From Hymenobacter terricola (lineage in GTDB: Bacteria; Bacteroidota; Bacteroidia; Cytophagales; Hymenobacteraceae): a DNA stretch of 64,000 nucleotides. The notes beneath the pieces are model-generated. The model saw only the letters and a list, made by a program, of their open reading frames with translations. It searched no databases and was not told the DNA's origin. The stretch is taken from assembly GCF_017921975.2 (NCBI RefSeq), contig NZ_JAGEMO020000009.1:62001-126000 (forward strand), read 5' to 3'. Below, piece after piece: positions 43,276-51,518 of the stretch. Every line of letters starts with the position of its first letter. Position 1 is the stretch's first letter. The position numbers and the translations under genes are program-made.

Positions 43276-43825
43276 TCAACTTCTCCAGTTCCCGATAGTC
43301 GCCGGAGTTCCCGGCTTTTATGGCGGTTAGATAAGCCTCACGGTCAGCCCCAGCCACGCGCTGGTACAAGGCAAGTTCCTGATAGCCGTAGCGAAATGCC
43401 AGAAAATTGGTAAGCAAGCGGGCCGTGCGGCCGTTGCCATTGGTGAACGGATGAATGGCCACAAACCGGTGGTGTGCATACGCCAGCAAGGCTGCTAGCT
43501 CCGCTTCAGTACGCACCAACTGCTGCCGGTGCTGCACTTCGTCGGCAAACTGGTAGAGCAGCGTGGGCACCTGCTGAAACGACGGCGGCAGGAAGCTGCC
43601 CACGTTGGGGTTGGAGCGCCGGTATTGCCCCGCCCAACCATACACGCGCTCGAAGGCTGCGCGGTGCAGGTCGAGCAGCAGCGCTACCGTGAAGTCGGTT
43701 TCTTCGGGTAGGTCGTAGAGAAAGTTCTCGGCCCGGATGACGCCTTCGGCCTCGGCTTCGTCGAGCAGGCGGCGGTCAGTCAGGCCGAGCAGGTTGTCTT
43801 CGGGTGCGTTGGTGTAGTGGCCCAC
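43244..43825 (-). CDS. Fic/DOC family toxin, predicted AMP-transferase
   Basis: 193 residues. The Fic core is intact: HPFTNGNGRTARLL at about 125-138, with the catalytic His125 and the phosphate-binding GNGR; YGWAGQYRRSNPNVGSF upstream is the usual flap region. Such enzymes transfer AMP from ATP to a protein target. No inhibitory (S/T)xxxE(G/N) helix is obvious within the protein itself, consistent with a separate antitoxin such as the product of 43081. No ATG is available; GTG at 43825 follows an in-frame stop, so the start is well limited. A type 1 repeat lies 51 bp upstream. Confidence 0.9.
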   Translation of the reverse strand: MGHYTNAPEDNLLGLTDRRLLDEAEAEGVIRAENFLYDLPEETDFTVALLLDLHRAAFERVYGWAGQYRRSNPNVGSFLPPSFQQVPTLLYQFADEVQHRQQLVRTEAELAALLAYAHHRFVAIHPFTNGNGRTARLLTNFLAFRYGYQELALYQRVAGADREAYLTAIKAGNSGDYRELEKLISAQLRRFGE

Positions 43826-43876
43826 GGGTAAATGCGAATTGATGGTACCAAAGTAGCTACTTTAGCTCCGTAAGCA

Positions 43877-43995
43877 CTCCCCGGCGCGCCCGCCCCGCCT
43901 GAGCGAAACCACCGCCTCTTCAGTAGCTTGCTCTCATGTGCCGCCCCCGCCCGTTGCGCCCGCCGCTGAAAGAAACGGGAGCTTCTGCGTAACTT
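43877..43995. repeat. type 1 island repeat, copy R2 (internally deleted)
   Basis: 119 bp. Ends match R1 and R4, but about 60 bp between two CTGA words present in the other copies is missing, as expected from recombination between short direct repeats. Confidence 0.88.
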
Positions 43996-44002
43996 AGCTT
44001 TG
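43995..44002 (+). promoter_or_regulatory. putative -7 box (TAGCTTTG)
   Basis: Exact TANNTTTG match at the right end of R2, 43 bp before the antitoxin ATG; the repeat may thus deliver or adjoin the module's promoter. Confidence 0.5.
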
Positions 44003-44044
44003 GAAGCAGCATAGTTTCTTTTCGTCGTTCAGCATCTGCCAAAT

Positions 44045-44287
44045 ATGACACCTATACTTGTTTTAGAGCCAACTAATGACTCTGACCTGCAGTTGCTTCT
44101 GAATCTGGCGCAGCGCCTAGGCGTGAAAGCTACTGCCACGCCTCCGGCTGCTGCTATTTCCGAGGAAGAGCGGCGGCGGCGCTTTCTGGCGTTTGCGGGT
44201 TCCTGGCAGTCCGACGAGAGCGGGGATGAAATCAATAAGATGTTAATGGAATCGCGGCACTTCCGCGACCGCGACGTAGAGCTATGA
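44045..44287 (+). CDS. antitoxin of a VapBC-type module
   Basis: 80 residues, acidic and helical (LVLEPTNDSDLQLLLNLAQR, then EEERRRRFLAFAGSW, then DEINKMLMESRHF). It overlaps the PIN toxin start by 4 bp (ATGA), the usual antitoxin-toxin arrangement. No classic DNA-binding fold is obvious. The C-terminal half probably wraps the toxin. A truncated paralogue lies at 42842. Family name not recognised; the call rests on gene order and the paired toxin. Confidence 0.82.
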   Translation: MTPILVLEPTNDSDLQLLLNLAQRLGVKATATPPAAAISEEERRRRFLAFAGSWQSDESGDEINKMLMESRHFRDRDVEL

Positions 44288-44700
44288 GCTTCTATTTGCT
44301 GGATACCAATATCTGCATTCATTTCACCAAAAACGAATACGGCATTGTCGAAAAGCTGGACAGCATTGGTTTCGACAATTGCTTTATCAGTGAGCTGACA
44401 ATCGCCGAAATGCTGTACGGCGTGGCCAATAGTGCCCTAACTAAGCAGGCCGCCAACCGACTGGCGCTAAATGGGCTGCGCACTGCCTTTGAAGGCCACA
44501 TTTTACCCATTGCGGACTGCTTTGAGCATTACGCCGCTGAGAAAACCCGCCTGCGCCGCGCCGGCCGTCCCGTCGATGACTTCGACCTGATGACAGGTTG
44601 CACGGCCCTCCGCCACAGCCTCACGCTGGTTACGCGCAACACCCGCCACTTTGCCGATATCTCCGGCTTGGTGCAGGAAAACTGGATTGACAATCCGTAG
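44284..44700 (+). CDS. VapC-type PIN-domain ribonuclease toxin
   Basis: 138 residues, the standard VapC length. PIN acidic residues are visible: Asp7 in FYLLDTNICI, Glu42 in ELTIAEMLYG, and the Asp cluster 98-101 in PVDDFDLMTG, followed by LVTRNTRHF. VapC toxins cleave tRNA or rRNA when released from antitoxin. It is translationally coupled to the upstream antitoxin. A GC-rich repeat (R3) begins 2 bp after its stop codon. Confidence 0.93.
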   Translation: MSFYLLDTNICIHFTKNEYGIVEKLDSIGFDNCFISELTIAEMLYGVANSALTKQAANRLALNGLRTAFEGHILPIADCFEHYAAEKTRLRRAGRPVDDFDLMTGCTALRHSLTLVTRNTRHFADISGLVQENWIDNP

Positions 44701-44702
44701 TA

Positions 44703-44818
44703 CCGCCCCCGCTGTCCCCACTGCTAGAACGATACGACAGCTTCTGCCCCACGGCCGCCCCAACGGCCGCCCCCGCCCGCTGCCCCGCCGCTGAAGAAAC
44801 AGGAGCTTCATGTGTAGC
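44703..44818. repeat. type 1 island repeat, copy R3 (partial)
   Basis: The right half (44766-44818) matches R4: GCCGCCCCCGCCCGCTGC, CCGCCGCTGAAGAAACAGG, AGCTTC, TGTGTAGC. The left half is diverged and looks like an internal rearrangement of the same words. Confidence 0.75.
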
Positions 44819-44853
44819 GGCAAGCAGGCGGCAGGAACTATGCGGAATCTTCG

Positions 44854-44861
44854 TAGTTTTG
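44854..44861 (+). promoter_or_regulatory. putative -7 box (TAGTTTTG)
   Basis: Exact TANNTTTG match 6 bp before the antitoxin ATG at 44868, giving a very short or absent leader. Confidence 0.4.
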
Positions 44862-44867
44862 GATAGT

Positions 44868-45089
44868 ATGAAAATCACGCTGGAAATCCCTGATAACAAA
44901 GCGGCCTTCATGATGGAGCTGCTGCAAAGCCTGCCGTTTGTGAAAGCGACACCGGCCCGCGTTAAATCCAAGCCGCAGGACGAAACGGAGTATCTGCTGA
45001 GCAACCCGGCCAACGCAAAAGCCCTGAAGGATGCCATTGAGCGCCTGGAGAGCGGCAAGGGCGTGCAGCACAACCTCATCGACGCATGA
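44868..45089 (+). CDS. antitoxin of the YoeB module
   Basis: 73 residues. MKITLEIPDNKAAFMMELLQ is a short beta-helix start of the kind found in AbrB/RelB-like antitoxins, and the C terminus (NAKALKDAIERLESGKG) is typical of antitoxins paired with YoeB/RelE toxins in Bacteroidota. It overlaps the toxin by 4 bp. ATG at 44868 is preferred over a TTG 9 bp earlier, which lies within the -7 box. Confidence 0.85.
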   Translation: MKITLEIPDNKAAFMMELLQSLPFVKATPARVKSKPQDETEYLLSNPANAKALKDAIERLESGKGVQHNLIDA

Positions 45090-45349
45090 AGCTTATTTGG
45101 GATGAAGCTGCTTGGGAACAGTATGTCTACTGGCAGGAAACTGACCGCGCCATTCTCCGCAAAATCAACACGCTGCTGAAGGAGTGCCAGCGCACGCCGT
45201 TTGTTGGCACCGGCAAGCCCGAAGCCCTGAAAGGCGACCTGCGCGGCTACTGGTCGCGGCGCATCAACCACGAACACCGCTTAGTCTACAAAGCCACCGA
45301 CGACGGATTGCGCATTGCCGCCTGCCGTTTCCACTACGGCGATAGATAA
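45086..45349 (+). CDS. yoeB: YoeB/Txe-family mRNA interferase toxin
   Basis: 87 residues, a ribosome-dependent endoribonuclease of the RelE superfamily. The E. coli YoeB catalytic residues are all present at the same positions: Glu46 (GKPEALK), Arg65 (EHRLVY), His83 and Tyr84 (CRFHY). Other family blocks are WDEAAWEQYVYWQETD and GYWSRRIN. It is coupled to the antitoxin by an ATGA overlap. Repeat R4 begins at the second base after its stop codon. Confidence 0.96.
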   Translation: MKLIWDEAAWEQYVYWQETDRAILRKINTLLKECQRTPFVGTGKPEALKGDLRGYWSRRINHEHRLVYKATDDGLRIAACRFHYGDR

Positions 45350-45350
45350 A

Positions 45351-45520
45351 CTCCCCGGCGCGCCCGCCCCGCCTGACGCCCCCACGCGCCCCGCCTGCCG
45401 CCGCTCCACGCCCCGCAGGTCCCGCTGAGCGAACCCACCGCTTCGGAGTAGCATCCGCTCCTACGCCACCCCCGCCCGCTGCCCCCGCCGCTGAAGAAAC
45501 AGGAGCTTCTGTGTAGCTTG
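45351..45520. repeat. type 1 island repeat, copy R4
   Basis: 170 bp, collinear with R1 along nearly its whole length (CTCCCCGGCGCG start, GGAGTAGC, CCGCCGCTGAA, AACAGGAGCTTCTGTGTA end). Confidence 0.88.
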
Positions 45521-45548
45521 CTATTTCTGCTGAATTCAACAGTGCTCC

Positions 45549-45851
45549 ATGTCTATTTCTGATTTGTCTTTTGAAACCGTTGCCTACGACGCTTTTTGCA
45601 AGGCATTGGAAATAGGATTTGTGGTGTTCTGTTATGCTCTTGGCAAGGTTCAGAGCAAAGAGGTCAAAGAGGTTGGGGTAGGGGATGTTTTGCGTCTTGT
45701 CTTCTTCGCAGTCGTTTTCGCTATTGTAATTCCGTTTGGCTTGTTCTATTTCAGTCAAAGTATTTTTACTAAATCTATTCCCGGGCTTTCTGTTGTAGGG
45801 TTTTTAGCTGTTATCCTAGGCTTTTTCAATAAGCGTCAACTGGTTCAATGA
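45549..45851 (+). CDS. small membrane protein, unknown function
   Basis: 100 residues with three hydrophobic stretches (about 17-31, 49-70 and 78-93) and the short charged loop GKVQSKEVKEVG. It is much AT-richer than the TA genes to its left. Its ATG lies 28 bp after R4, the same relation as the first gene of the other cassettes to their repeats. Not recognised. It could be an immunity or toxin protein, but only its position suggests this. Confidence 0.6.
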   Translation: MSISDLSFETVAYDAFCKALEIGFVVFCYALGKVQSKEVKEVGVGDVLRLVFFAVVFAIVIPFGLFYFSQSIFTKSIPGLSVVGFLAVILGFFNKRQLVQ

Positions 45852-45982
45852 ACTAAGCTTCTTCTCCCCCCACCCAATGGCCGGTTTTTAGTCTATATGA
45901 GACGGCTGTTATATTCGGTGTTTAGAAATCAATAATTATTTTTGAATAACTTAAGAAGGCCTAATACAGGAAATAAAATACT

Positions 45983-47050
45983 ATGAAAAAGCCAAGTGCT
46001 GAGAAGATTAAATCATTAGCTACTGCTGGTAGTAGTAAGTCTAGTTATTCAGGCCTTTCTGCGAGAGCTAGGTTTCTACTTAGTAAGGACGAAGGAAGTC
46101 ATGTTGATTTCAAAGCTGGAATGGCTGGTATCAAAAGTGATGATATAGTTGCTTTTGCAAATTCAGTTGATGGAGGTGCGATTCTCATTGGTGTAGAAGA
46201 ATACACCAATGAGCGTGGTGAACAACGAGGAAGAATTATTGGGTGTCCTATTTCGGATGAAAATAAGTTGTCGATAAATAATAAATCTCTTCAGTGTGTA
46301 CCACCTGTATCGGTATCAATACACATCGAGAATAGCGCAGATGTACCGTTCTTTCGAATTGAAATACAGTCCAGTATCAATAAGCCGCATTGTACGTCAG
46401 GTGGAACGTATAAAATAAGAAAAGATAACCTTAATGTAGCTTTGGGGCCAATAGAGCTTCTTCAAGTCTTTTTAGAAAGTGAGGGTACGGGTTTTATAGA
46501 AAGGTTTAAACAAGCTACAACCGAGCTGCGAACTGAAATTTCTTCTCAGAACCAAGAGCTTATAGATTATGTCGAGAGTAGCACAGCAGACTTAGAAATC
46601 AATACCCGAAGGATTGTGGAAAATCTAGGGTTCGAGATGGAAGCTATTATTGACGACGTAAAACAGCAAACTGGCAGCTTAGAGTCACAGATGGATGATT
46701 TTGTGAATACGCTTCAGCAAGAAACCACTGATATTAAGGAACAACTTGAATTTGGGGATTTAAGAAGAGTTTTAAATGATATAGAATACAAGCTTACTCG
46801 TAACTCTTGGAAGTCAAATAAAATACTAGAGCACTTAGGTCTTGAAGACCCTGAGATAGAATACGAGAGGAAAAGATTCAAAGGAATGCTATCAGTATCA
46901 AAGAAGGTTTTTGGTAAAAGAAAAATTAAAGTTGATGATACTTATTTACAGGATTTGTTTAATCACAGCAGTCAAATTTTACAAGCAAACTATACTATAG
47001 AAGATGTTAAGTCTTGGTATGAGGAGGTTGATGAGAGTGACGAGGACTAG
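45983..47050 (+). CDS. AlbA_2 (Schlafen-like) domain protein with coiled coil
   Basis: 355 residues. Residues ~30-150 fit the AlbA_2/SLFN fold: DEGSHVDFKAGMAG, DDIVAFANSVDGGAILIGVEE and later FFRIEIQSS. This fold occurs in putative DNA/RNA-binding regulators, Schlafen nucleases and several antiphage proteins. The rest is a long helical, probably coiled-coil region (about 170-265) and an acidic tail ending EEVDESDED. The gene is strikingly AT-rich next to clpB and thus likely acquired. Start ATG 45983 is the first in frame. Enzymatic activity cannot be judged from the residues alone. Confidence 0.72.
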   Translation: MKKPSAEKIKSLATAGSSKSSYSGLSARARFLLSKDEGSHVDFKAGMAGIKSDDIVAFANSVDGGAILIGVEEYTNERGEQRGRIIGCPISDENKLSINNKSLQCVPPVSVSIHIENSADVPFFRIEIQSSINKPHCTSGGTYKIRKDNLNVALGPIELLQVFLESEGTGFIERFKQATTELRTEISSQNQELIDYVESSTADLEINTRRIVENLGFEMEAIIDDVKQQTGSLESQMDDFVNTLQQETTDIKEQLEFGDLRRVLNDIEYKLTRNSWKSNKILEHLGLEDPEIEYERKRFKGMLSVSKKVFGKRKIKVDDTYLQDLFNHSSQILQANYTIEDVKSWYEEVDESDED

Positions 47051-47198
47051 CCCAAATACATGAAATTTTGGCTGACATCTAATGACTTCAAATAAGTAAT
47101 TTCAGCCAAAAAGTCCGTTTCCCACCTCTTGCACCCCGTTTGCTAGTCCCTTTGTACCGACTTCCTAACCCGAAGCACCCACTTAGAGACGAACGGAA

Positions 47199-49808
47199 AT
47201 GGACTTTAAAAACTTCACCATCAAGGCGCAGGAGGCCGTGCAGAAGGCCACCGAAATTGCCGGCGGAAACCAGCAGCAGGCCGTCGAAACCGGCCATTTG
47301 CTGAAGGGCATCTTCCAGAGCGACGAGAGCGTCTTCTCGTTTCTGGCCAACAAGCTGGGCGCCAACCTCAACATTCTCACGCCGCGGCTCGATGCCATTG
47401 TGGCCGCCTACCCCAAGGTGAGCGGCGGCTCGCCCTACTTCGCCAACGACGCCGCCGCTGCCGTGCAGCGCGCCAACGCCGCCATGAAGGACATGGGCGA
47501 CGAGTTCGTGTCCATCGAGCACCTGCTGCTGGGCATCCTCTCCGGCCGCGATGCCGTGGCCACGCTGCTCAAAGACACGGGCTTCAACGACAAGGACTTG
47601 AAGGCCGCCATTCAGGAGCTGCGCGGCGGGCGCAAAGTCACCAGCCAGAGCGCCGAAGACCAGTACCAGAGCCTGAACCGCTACGCCGTGAACCTCAACG
47701 AGCAGGTGCGGCGCGGCAAGATGGACCCCGTGATTGGCCGCGACGAGGAAATCCGCCGCGTGCTGCAAATCCTCTCGCGCCGCACCAAAAACAACCCCGT
47801 GCTGCTCGGCGAGCCCGGCGTGGGCAAAACCGCCATCGTGGAGGGCCTGGCCCAGCGCATCGTGGCCGGCGACGTGCCCGAAAACCTGCGCGACAAAGTC
47901 ATCATGAGCCTCGACATGGGCCTGCTCGTGGCCGGGGCCAAGTACAAGGGCGAGTTTGAGGAGCGCCTCAAGGCCGTCATCAAGGAAGTGACCGACTCGG
48001 ATGGGCAGATTGTGCTCTTCATCGACGAGATGCACACCCTCATCGGGGCCGGCGGCGGGGGCGAAGGCGCCATGGACGCCGCCAACCTGCTCAAGCCCGC
48101 CCTGGCGCGCGGCGAACTGCACGCCATCGGGGCCACCACGCTCAAGGAATACCAGAAATACATCGAGAAAGACAAGGCCCTCGAACGCCGTTTCCAGGCC
48201 GTCATGGTGGACGAGCCCACCCAGGACGACGCCATCAGCATCCTGCGCGGCATCAAGGAAAAGTACGAGCTGCACCACGGCGTGCGCATCACCGACGACG
48301 CCGTGATTGCCGCCGTGGAGTTGAGCTCGCGCTACATCACCGACCGTTTTTTGCCCGATAAGGCCATCGACCTCATGGACGAAGCCGCCGCCAAGCTCCG
48401 CATCGAACTGAATTCGATGCCCGTGGAATTGGACGAAATCCAGCGCCGCATCATGCAGCTGGAGATTGAGCGCGAAGCCATTCGCCGCGAAGACAACCGC
48501 GACCGCGAAGCCGTCCTCAGCAAGGAGCTGGCCGAGCTGAACGACAAGCGCGACACCCTCAAAGCCCGCTGGGAAAGCGAAAAAGCCGTCCTCACCGGCA
48601 TTCAAACCCAAAAGGAAGCCATCGAGCAATTCAAGCTGGAAGCCGAGCAGGCCGAGCGCCAGGGCGATTACGCCCGCGTGGCCGAGCTGCGCTACGGCAA
48701 GATTCAGGAAGCCGAAGCCAAGCTGAAAGCCCTGCAGGACGAGGCCGCCGCCAACAAAGACGGCGGCACCATGCTCCAGGAAGTCGTGACCAGCGAAAGC
48801 ATTGCCGAAGTGGTGGCCAAGTGGACCGGCATTCCGGTGAGCAAAATGCTGCAATCGGACCGCGAAAAGCTGCTCCAGCTCGAAGCCGAGTTGGGCAAGC
48901 GCGTGGCCGGCCAGGCCGAGGCCATCGCGGCCATTTCGGATGCCGTGCGCCGCTCCCGCGCCGGCCTGCAGGACCCCAAGCGGCCCATTGGCTCGTTCAT
49001 TTTCCTGGGCACCACCGGCGTGGGCAAAACCGAGCTGGCCAAGGCCTTAGCCGAGTATTTGTTCAACGACGAGAATGCGATGGTGCGCATCGACATGAGC
49101 GAGTTTCAGGAGCGCCACTCGGTGTCGCGCCTCATCGGGGCGCCTCCCGGCTACGTGGGCTACGACGAGGGCGGGCAGCTCACGGAGGCCGTGCGCCGCA
49201 AGCCCTACTCTGTGGTGCTGCTCGATGAAATCGAAAAGGCCCACCCCGACGTGTTCAACATCCTGCTGCAAGTGCTCGACGATGGCCGCCTCACCGACAA
49301 CAAAGGCCGGGTGGCGAACTTCAAGAACACCATCATCATCATGACCTCGAACACGGGTGCCGACATCATCCAGAAGAACTTCAAGGAGCTGAACGAGTAC
49401 AACCACGAGGAAGTGGTGGACCGCACCCGCGACGAAGTGGTGGAGCGCCTCAAGCAGCACATGCGCCCCGAGTTCCTGAACCGCATCGACGAAATCGTGA
49501 TGTTCCAACCCCTCAAGCGCAAGGAAATCCGCAAAATTGTCGACATCCAGTTCAAGCAAATCCAGCAGCGCCTGGCCGAGGCCGGCATCCAGCTCGAAGC
49601 CACCAGCGAAGTCCTCGATTTCCTCGGCGAAGCCGGCTTCGACCCGCAATTCGGCGCGCGCCCGCTGAAGCGCGTGCTCCAGCGCGTGATTCTGAACGAG
49701 CTGTCGAAAGACATCCTCTCCGGCCGCGTGACGAAAGATGCCGTGGTAGAAGCCGTGCTGGAAGACGGCGCGGTAAAGTTTGAGAACGTGGAGATGCCGG
49801 CGGTGTAA
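47199..49808 (+). CDS. clpB: ATP-dependent disaggregase ClpB
   Basis: Cytosolic hexameric Hsp100 chaperone that threads proteins out of aggregates with DnaK. 869 residues, standard length. Order: Clp_N repeats (1-150), first AAA domain with GEPGVGKT (about 204) and the [21 protein letters not shown] block, the coiled-coil M domain (about 400-530), second AAA domain with GTTGVGKT (about 604) and the [22 protein letters not shown] pore-loop region, and the C-terminal D2-small domain. GC-rich codon use marks it as native between two AT-rich strangers. A terminator follows. Confidence 0.97.
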   Translation: MDFKNFTIKAQEAVQKATEIAGGNQQQAVETGHLLKGIFQSDESVFSFLANKLGANLNILTPRLDAIVAAYPKVSGGSPYFANDAAAAVQRANAAMKDMGDEFVSIEHLLLGILSGRDAVATLLKDTGFNDKDLKAAIQELRGGRKVTSQSAEDQYQSLNRYAVNLNEQVRRGKMDPVIGRDEEIRRVLQILSRRTKNNPVLLGEPGVGKTAIVEGLAQRIVAGDVPENLRDKVIMSLDMGLLVAGAKYKGEFEERLKAVIKEVTDSDGQIVLFIDEMHTLIGAGGGGEGAMDAANLLKPALARGELHAIGATTLKEYQKYIEKDKALERRFQAVMVDEPTQDDAISILRGIKEKYELHHGVRITDDAVIAAVELSSRYITDRFLPDKAIDLMDEAAAKLRIELNSMPVELDEIQRRIMQLEIEREAIRREDNRDREAVLSKELAELNDKRDTLKARWESEKAVLTGIQTQKEAIEQFKLEAEQAERQGDYARVAELRYGKIQEAEAKLKALQDEAAANKDGGTMLQEVVTSESIAEVVAKWTGIPVSKMLQSDREKLLQLEAELGKRVAGQAEAIAAISDAVRRSRAGLQDPKRPIGSFIFLGTTGVGKTELAKALAEYLFNDENAMVRIDMSEFQERHSVSRLIGAPPGYVGYDEGGQLTEAVRRKPYSVVLLDEIEKAHPDVFNILLQVLDDGRLTDNKGRVANFKNTIIIMTSNTGADIIQKNFKELNEYNHEEVVDRTRDEVVERLKQHMRPEFLNRIDEIVMFQPLKRKEIRKIVDIQFKQIQQRLAEAGIQLEATSEVLDFLGEAGFDPQFGARPLKRVLQRVILNELSKDILSGRVTKDAVVEAVLEDGAVKFENVEMPAV

Positions 49809-49828
49809 TTGCGTTTGGTTTTGAGTGG

Positions 49829-49863
49829 GAAAGCCCCGCTGGCGTGAAGTCGGCGGGGCTTTC
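49829..49863 (+). terminator. intrinsic terminator of clpB
   Basis: 11-bp stem GAAAGCCCCGC / GCGGGGCTTTC with a 13-nt loop. Confidence 0.85.
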
Positions 49864-49907
49864 TTATGTATGTTTGAGTGGTAGATTGGTTTAATCTGAA
49901 TCGCAAA

Positions 49908-50774
49908 ATGAAATACCAGAAACGAGTTTTTGAACTTCACGAGCCAATAGGCTTTGGTCAATATTCAAAACTAACCATTCAACAGATATATTGTGGTGCA
50001 GCAGTTCTACCTGTAGTTTGGTGCCGTGAAATACTGAGAAGGATATTCTCGAAGCATGATTCTCCTTTCATGTCAACAGGGAAAAAATATTGTAGCCATC
50101 TCAGTGTATCGTTTTTAGGAAATCAAATGATTTTGAAGATAAAGGCAGGGCACGAATATATTGCTGCGATGGCCAGAATTGATTTAACTAATTTTGATTA
50201 TCATACAGAAATAAATAATTTTTTGGCAGAATATTATTTTGGATTGCCTCAAAACGACCCGCAAGGTTCAATAGTAATGTATAGTGAGCAGTACTTCGAA
50301 GATATTTCGAGGGCTGGAATAGTTGATTACAATGAAGTGGTTGGTAAAGAATACTATTTAGAGGAGGATAGGTACTCATTGCATTTTGGTAAACCTTCTT
50401 ACATCCATTGGTTAATTAAAAATGTTGAATTCTTTTCTTTGCGACCATCCGATTTAATTGCGTTAGCAAAGCTTGATGTAAATAGTTTTTTAGGCTTCCA
50501 AGTAAATAAAATTACTGAAAGTATATTACCGATACGTGCATTGATTACGAAAAGGAAAGAATTCACCCCTGATTCTCTGGTGTCACTGAATGAAAAAAAA
50601 TGGCGGTTGTTTGAAGCAATAACTTACACTTTGAATTCCGAAGAATCATATAATGAAAATGACGAGACAGAATCTAAGTATAACTATTCTGATGGTTATG
50701 GTGGATACGTAAATGATAAACTCATAGATGACGCTTTTGATGGCGAACCTGAGGCATACTGGAATATTGATTAG
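49908..50774 (+). CDS. unknown AT-rich gene
   Basis: 288 residues, no signal peptide or membrane helix, no motif I recognise. The N-terminal third has a mixed alpha/beta pattern (GYSKLTIQQIYCG-like), and the C terminus ends with the acidic sequence DDAFDGEPEAYWNID, which I have seen at the ends of uncharacterised Bacteroidota proteins. The base composition is far more AT-rich than clpB, so recent transfer is likely. ATG at 49908 is preferred over the start 30 bp upstream. A bidirectional terminator separates it from the next gene. Confidence 0.7.
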   Translation: MKYQKRVFELHEPIGFGQYSKLTIQQIYCGAAVLPVVWCREILRRIFSKHDSPFMSTGKKYCSHLSVSFLGNQMILKIKAGHEYIAAMARIDLTNFDYHTEINNFLAEYYFGLPQNDPQGSIVMYSEQYFEDISRAGIVDYNEVVGKEYYLEEDRYSLHFGKPSYIHWLIKNVEFFSLRPSDLIALAKLDVNSFLGFQVNKITESILPIRALITKRKEFTPDSLVSLNEKKWRLFEAITYTLNSEESYNENDETESKYNYSDGYGGYVNDKLIDDAFDGEPEAYWNID

Positions 50775-50796
50775 TAAAAACGATATTGATTTTTTT

Positions 50797-50830
50797 ATTC
50801 AGGCCGATTTTATTAGAAATCGGCCTGAAT
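50797..50830. terminator. bidirectional terminator
   Basis: 14-bp perfect stem ATTCAGGCCGATTT / AAATCGGCCTGAAT, 6-nt loop, T-runs on both sides, between convergent genes. Confidence 0.93.
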
Positions 50831-50837
50831 TTTTTGT

Positions 50838-51200
50838 CTAAAACGGTAGCATCACAGATAACTCATCGGGAAGCGGTTGACTATCCTGCCCTAATAAATT
50901 ACTCCATGAATCATGGAATGCATTGGCTGACTCGTAGTAGTAGCCAATCTTGGCAGGGATGTGGTGATAGCCAAATTGAGTAAATGGATAATCAGCGGCT
51001 GCTTCCATAATCCTTGCTCTCATTTCTTCGGTGTGATGAGCTTTGGGTGGGTCCAAACCGAGTGTTGTCACTTGGTACTCATTCCCATTCTTAAAGATTG
51101 GGTGTGGCTCTACGTTAATAACATAACGTATTCCCGGAACAAGTCTTGGCTTGTCCGCTTCGCCTTTATATTCGGCGGTAGCTCGGATAGGATAAATCAT
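50838..51200 (-). CDS. hypothetical protein
   Basis: 120 residues, soluble, with a beta-rich start (MIYPIRATAEYKGEADKPRLVPG) and a Tyr/His-rich middle (QFGYHHIPAKIGYYYES). I do not recognise it. It is moderately AT-rich. The ATG at 51200 is the only good start. It lies between an AT-rich stranger and the type 2 repeats and probably belongs to the accessory island. Confidence 0.62.
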   Translation of the reverse strand: MIYPIRATAEYKGEADKPRLVPGIRYVINVEPHPIFKNGNEYQVTTLGLDPPKAHHTEEMRARIMEAAADYPFTQFGYHHIPAKIGYYYESANAFHDSWSNLLGQDSQPLPDELSVMLPF

Positions 51201-51329
51201 GACCCAAAATTACTTGTTGCAGAACGTGTAATCTATTGTTTTCGAGTGCAATGGCTTCTTGTAATCATTTCCGTGGCTTACTTTGCTGCAACTGTTGTTG
51301 CTGTGTTTGTACACGCGTTTTAAGACACT

Positions 51330-51515
51330 CCCGCTACTTGCGCCGCTGGGGTGGTGGCTGGGGCGCGGGGGCGGCGGGCGGCCGGGGGGCGGGGGCAGCA
51401 GAAACGCCCGCGACTGGTACCGCTGGGGTGGCGGTTGGGGGGCGGGGGTGGGCGGCGGCGTCAGCAGAAACTACGGCTACTTGCGCCGCTGGGGTGGCGG
51501 CCGGGGGGCGGGGCG
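51330..51515. repeat. type 2 island repeat, three tandem copies
   Basis: Copies near 51330, 51396 and 51462, spaced 66 bp, each holding CAGCAGAAAC (copies 2 and 3), a CGCTACTTGCG-like word and the core CGCTGGGGTGGCGG followed by a G-rich run. Open frames across it (on the plus strand) are low-complexity artefacts. Confidence 0.85.
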
Positions 51516-51518
51516 GCG

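Noticed and set aside
42640..45520. Classical integron cassette array with attC sites
   Set aside because: The repeats separate small genes as attC sites do, but I found no RYYYAAC / GTTRRRY core pairs at their ends, no integrase and no attI. Kept as an open cassette-like array instead.
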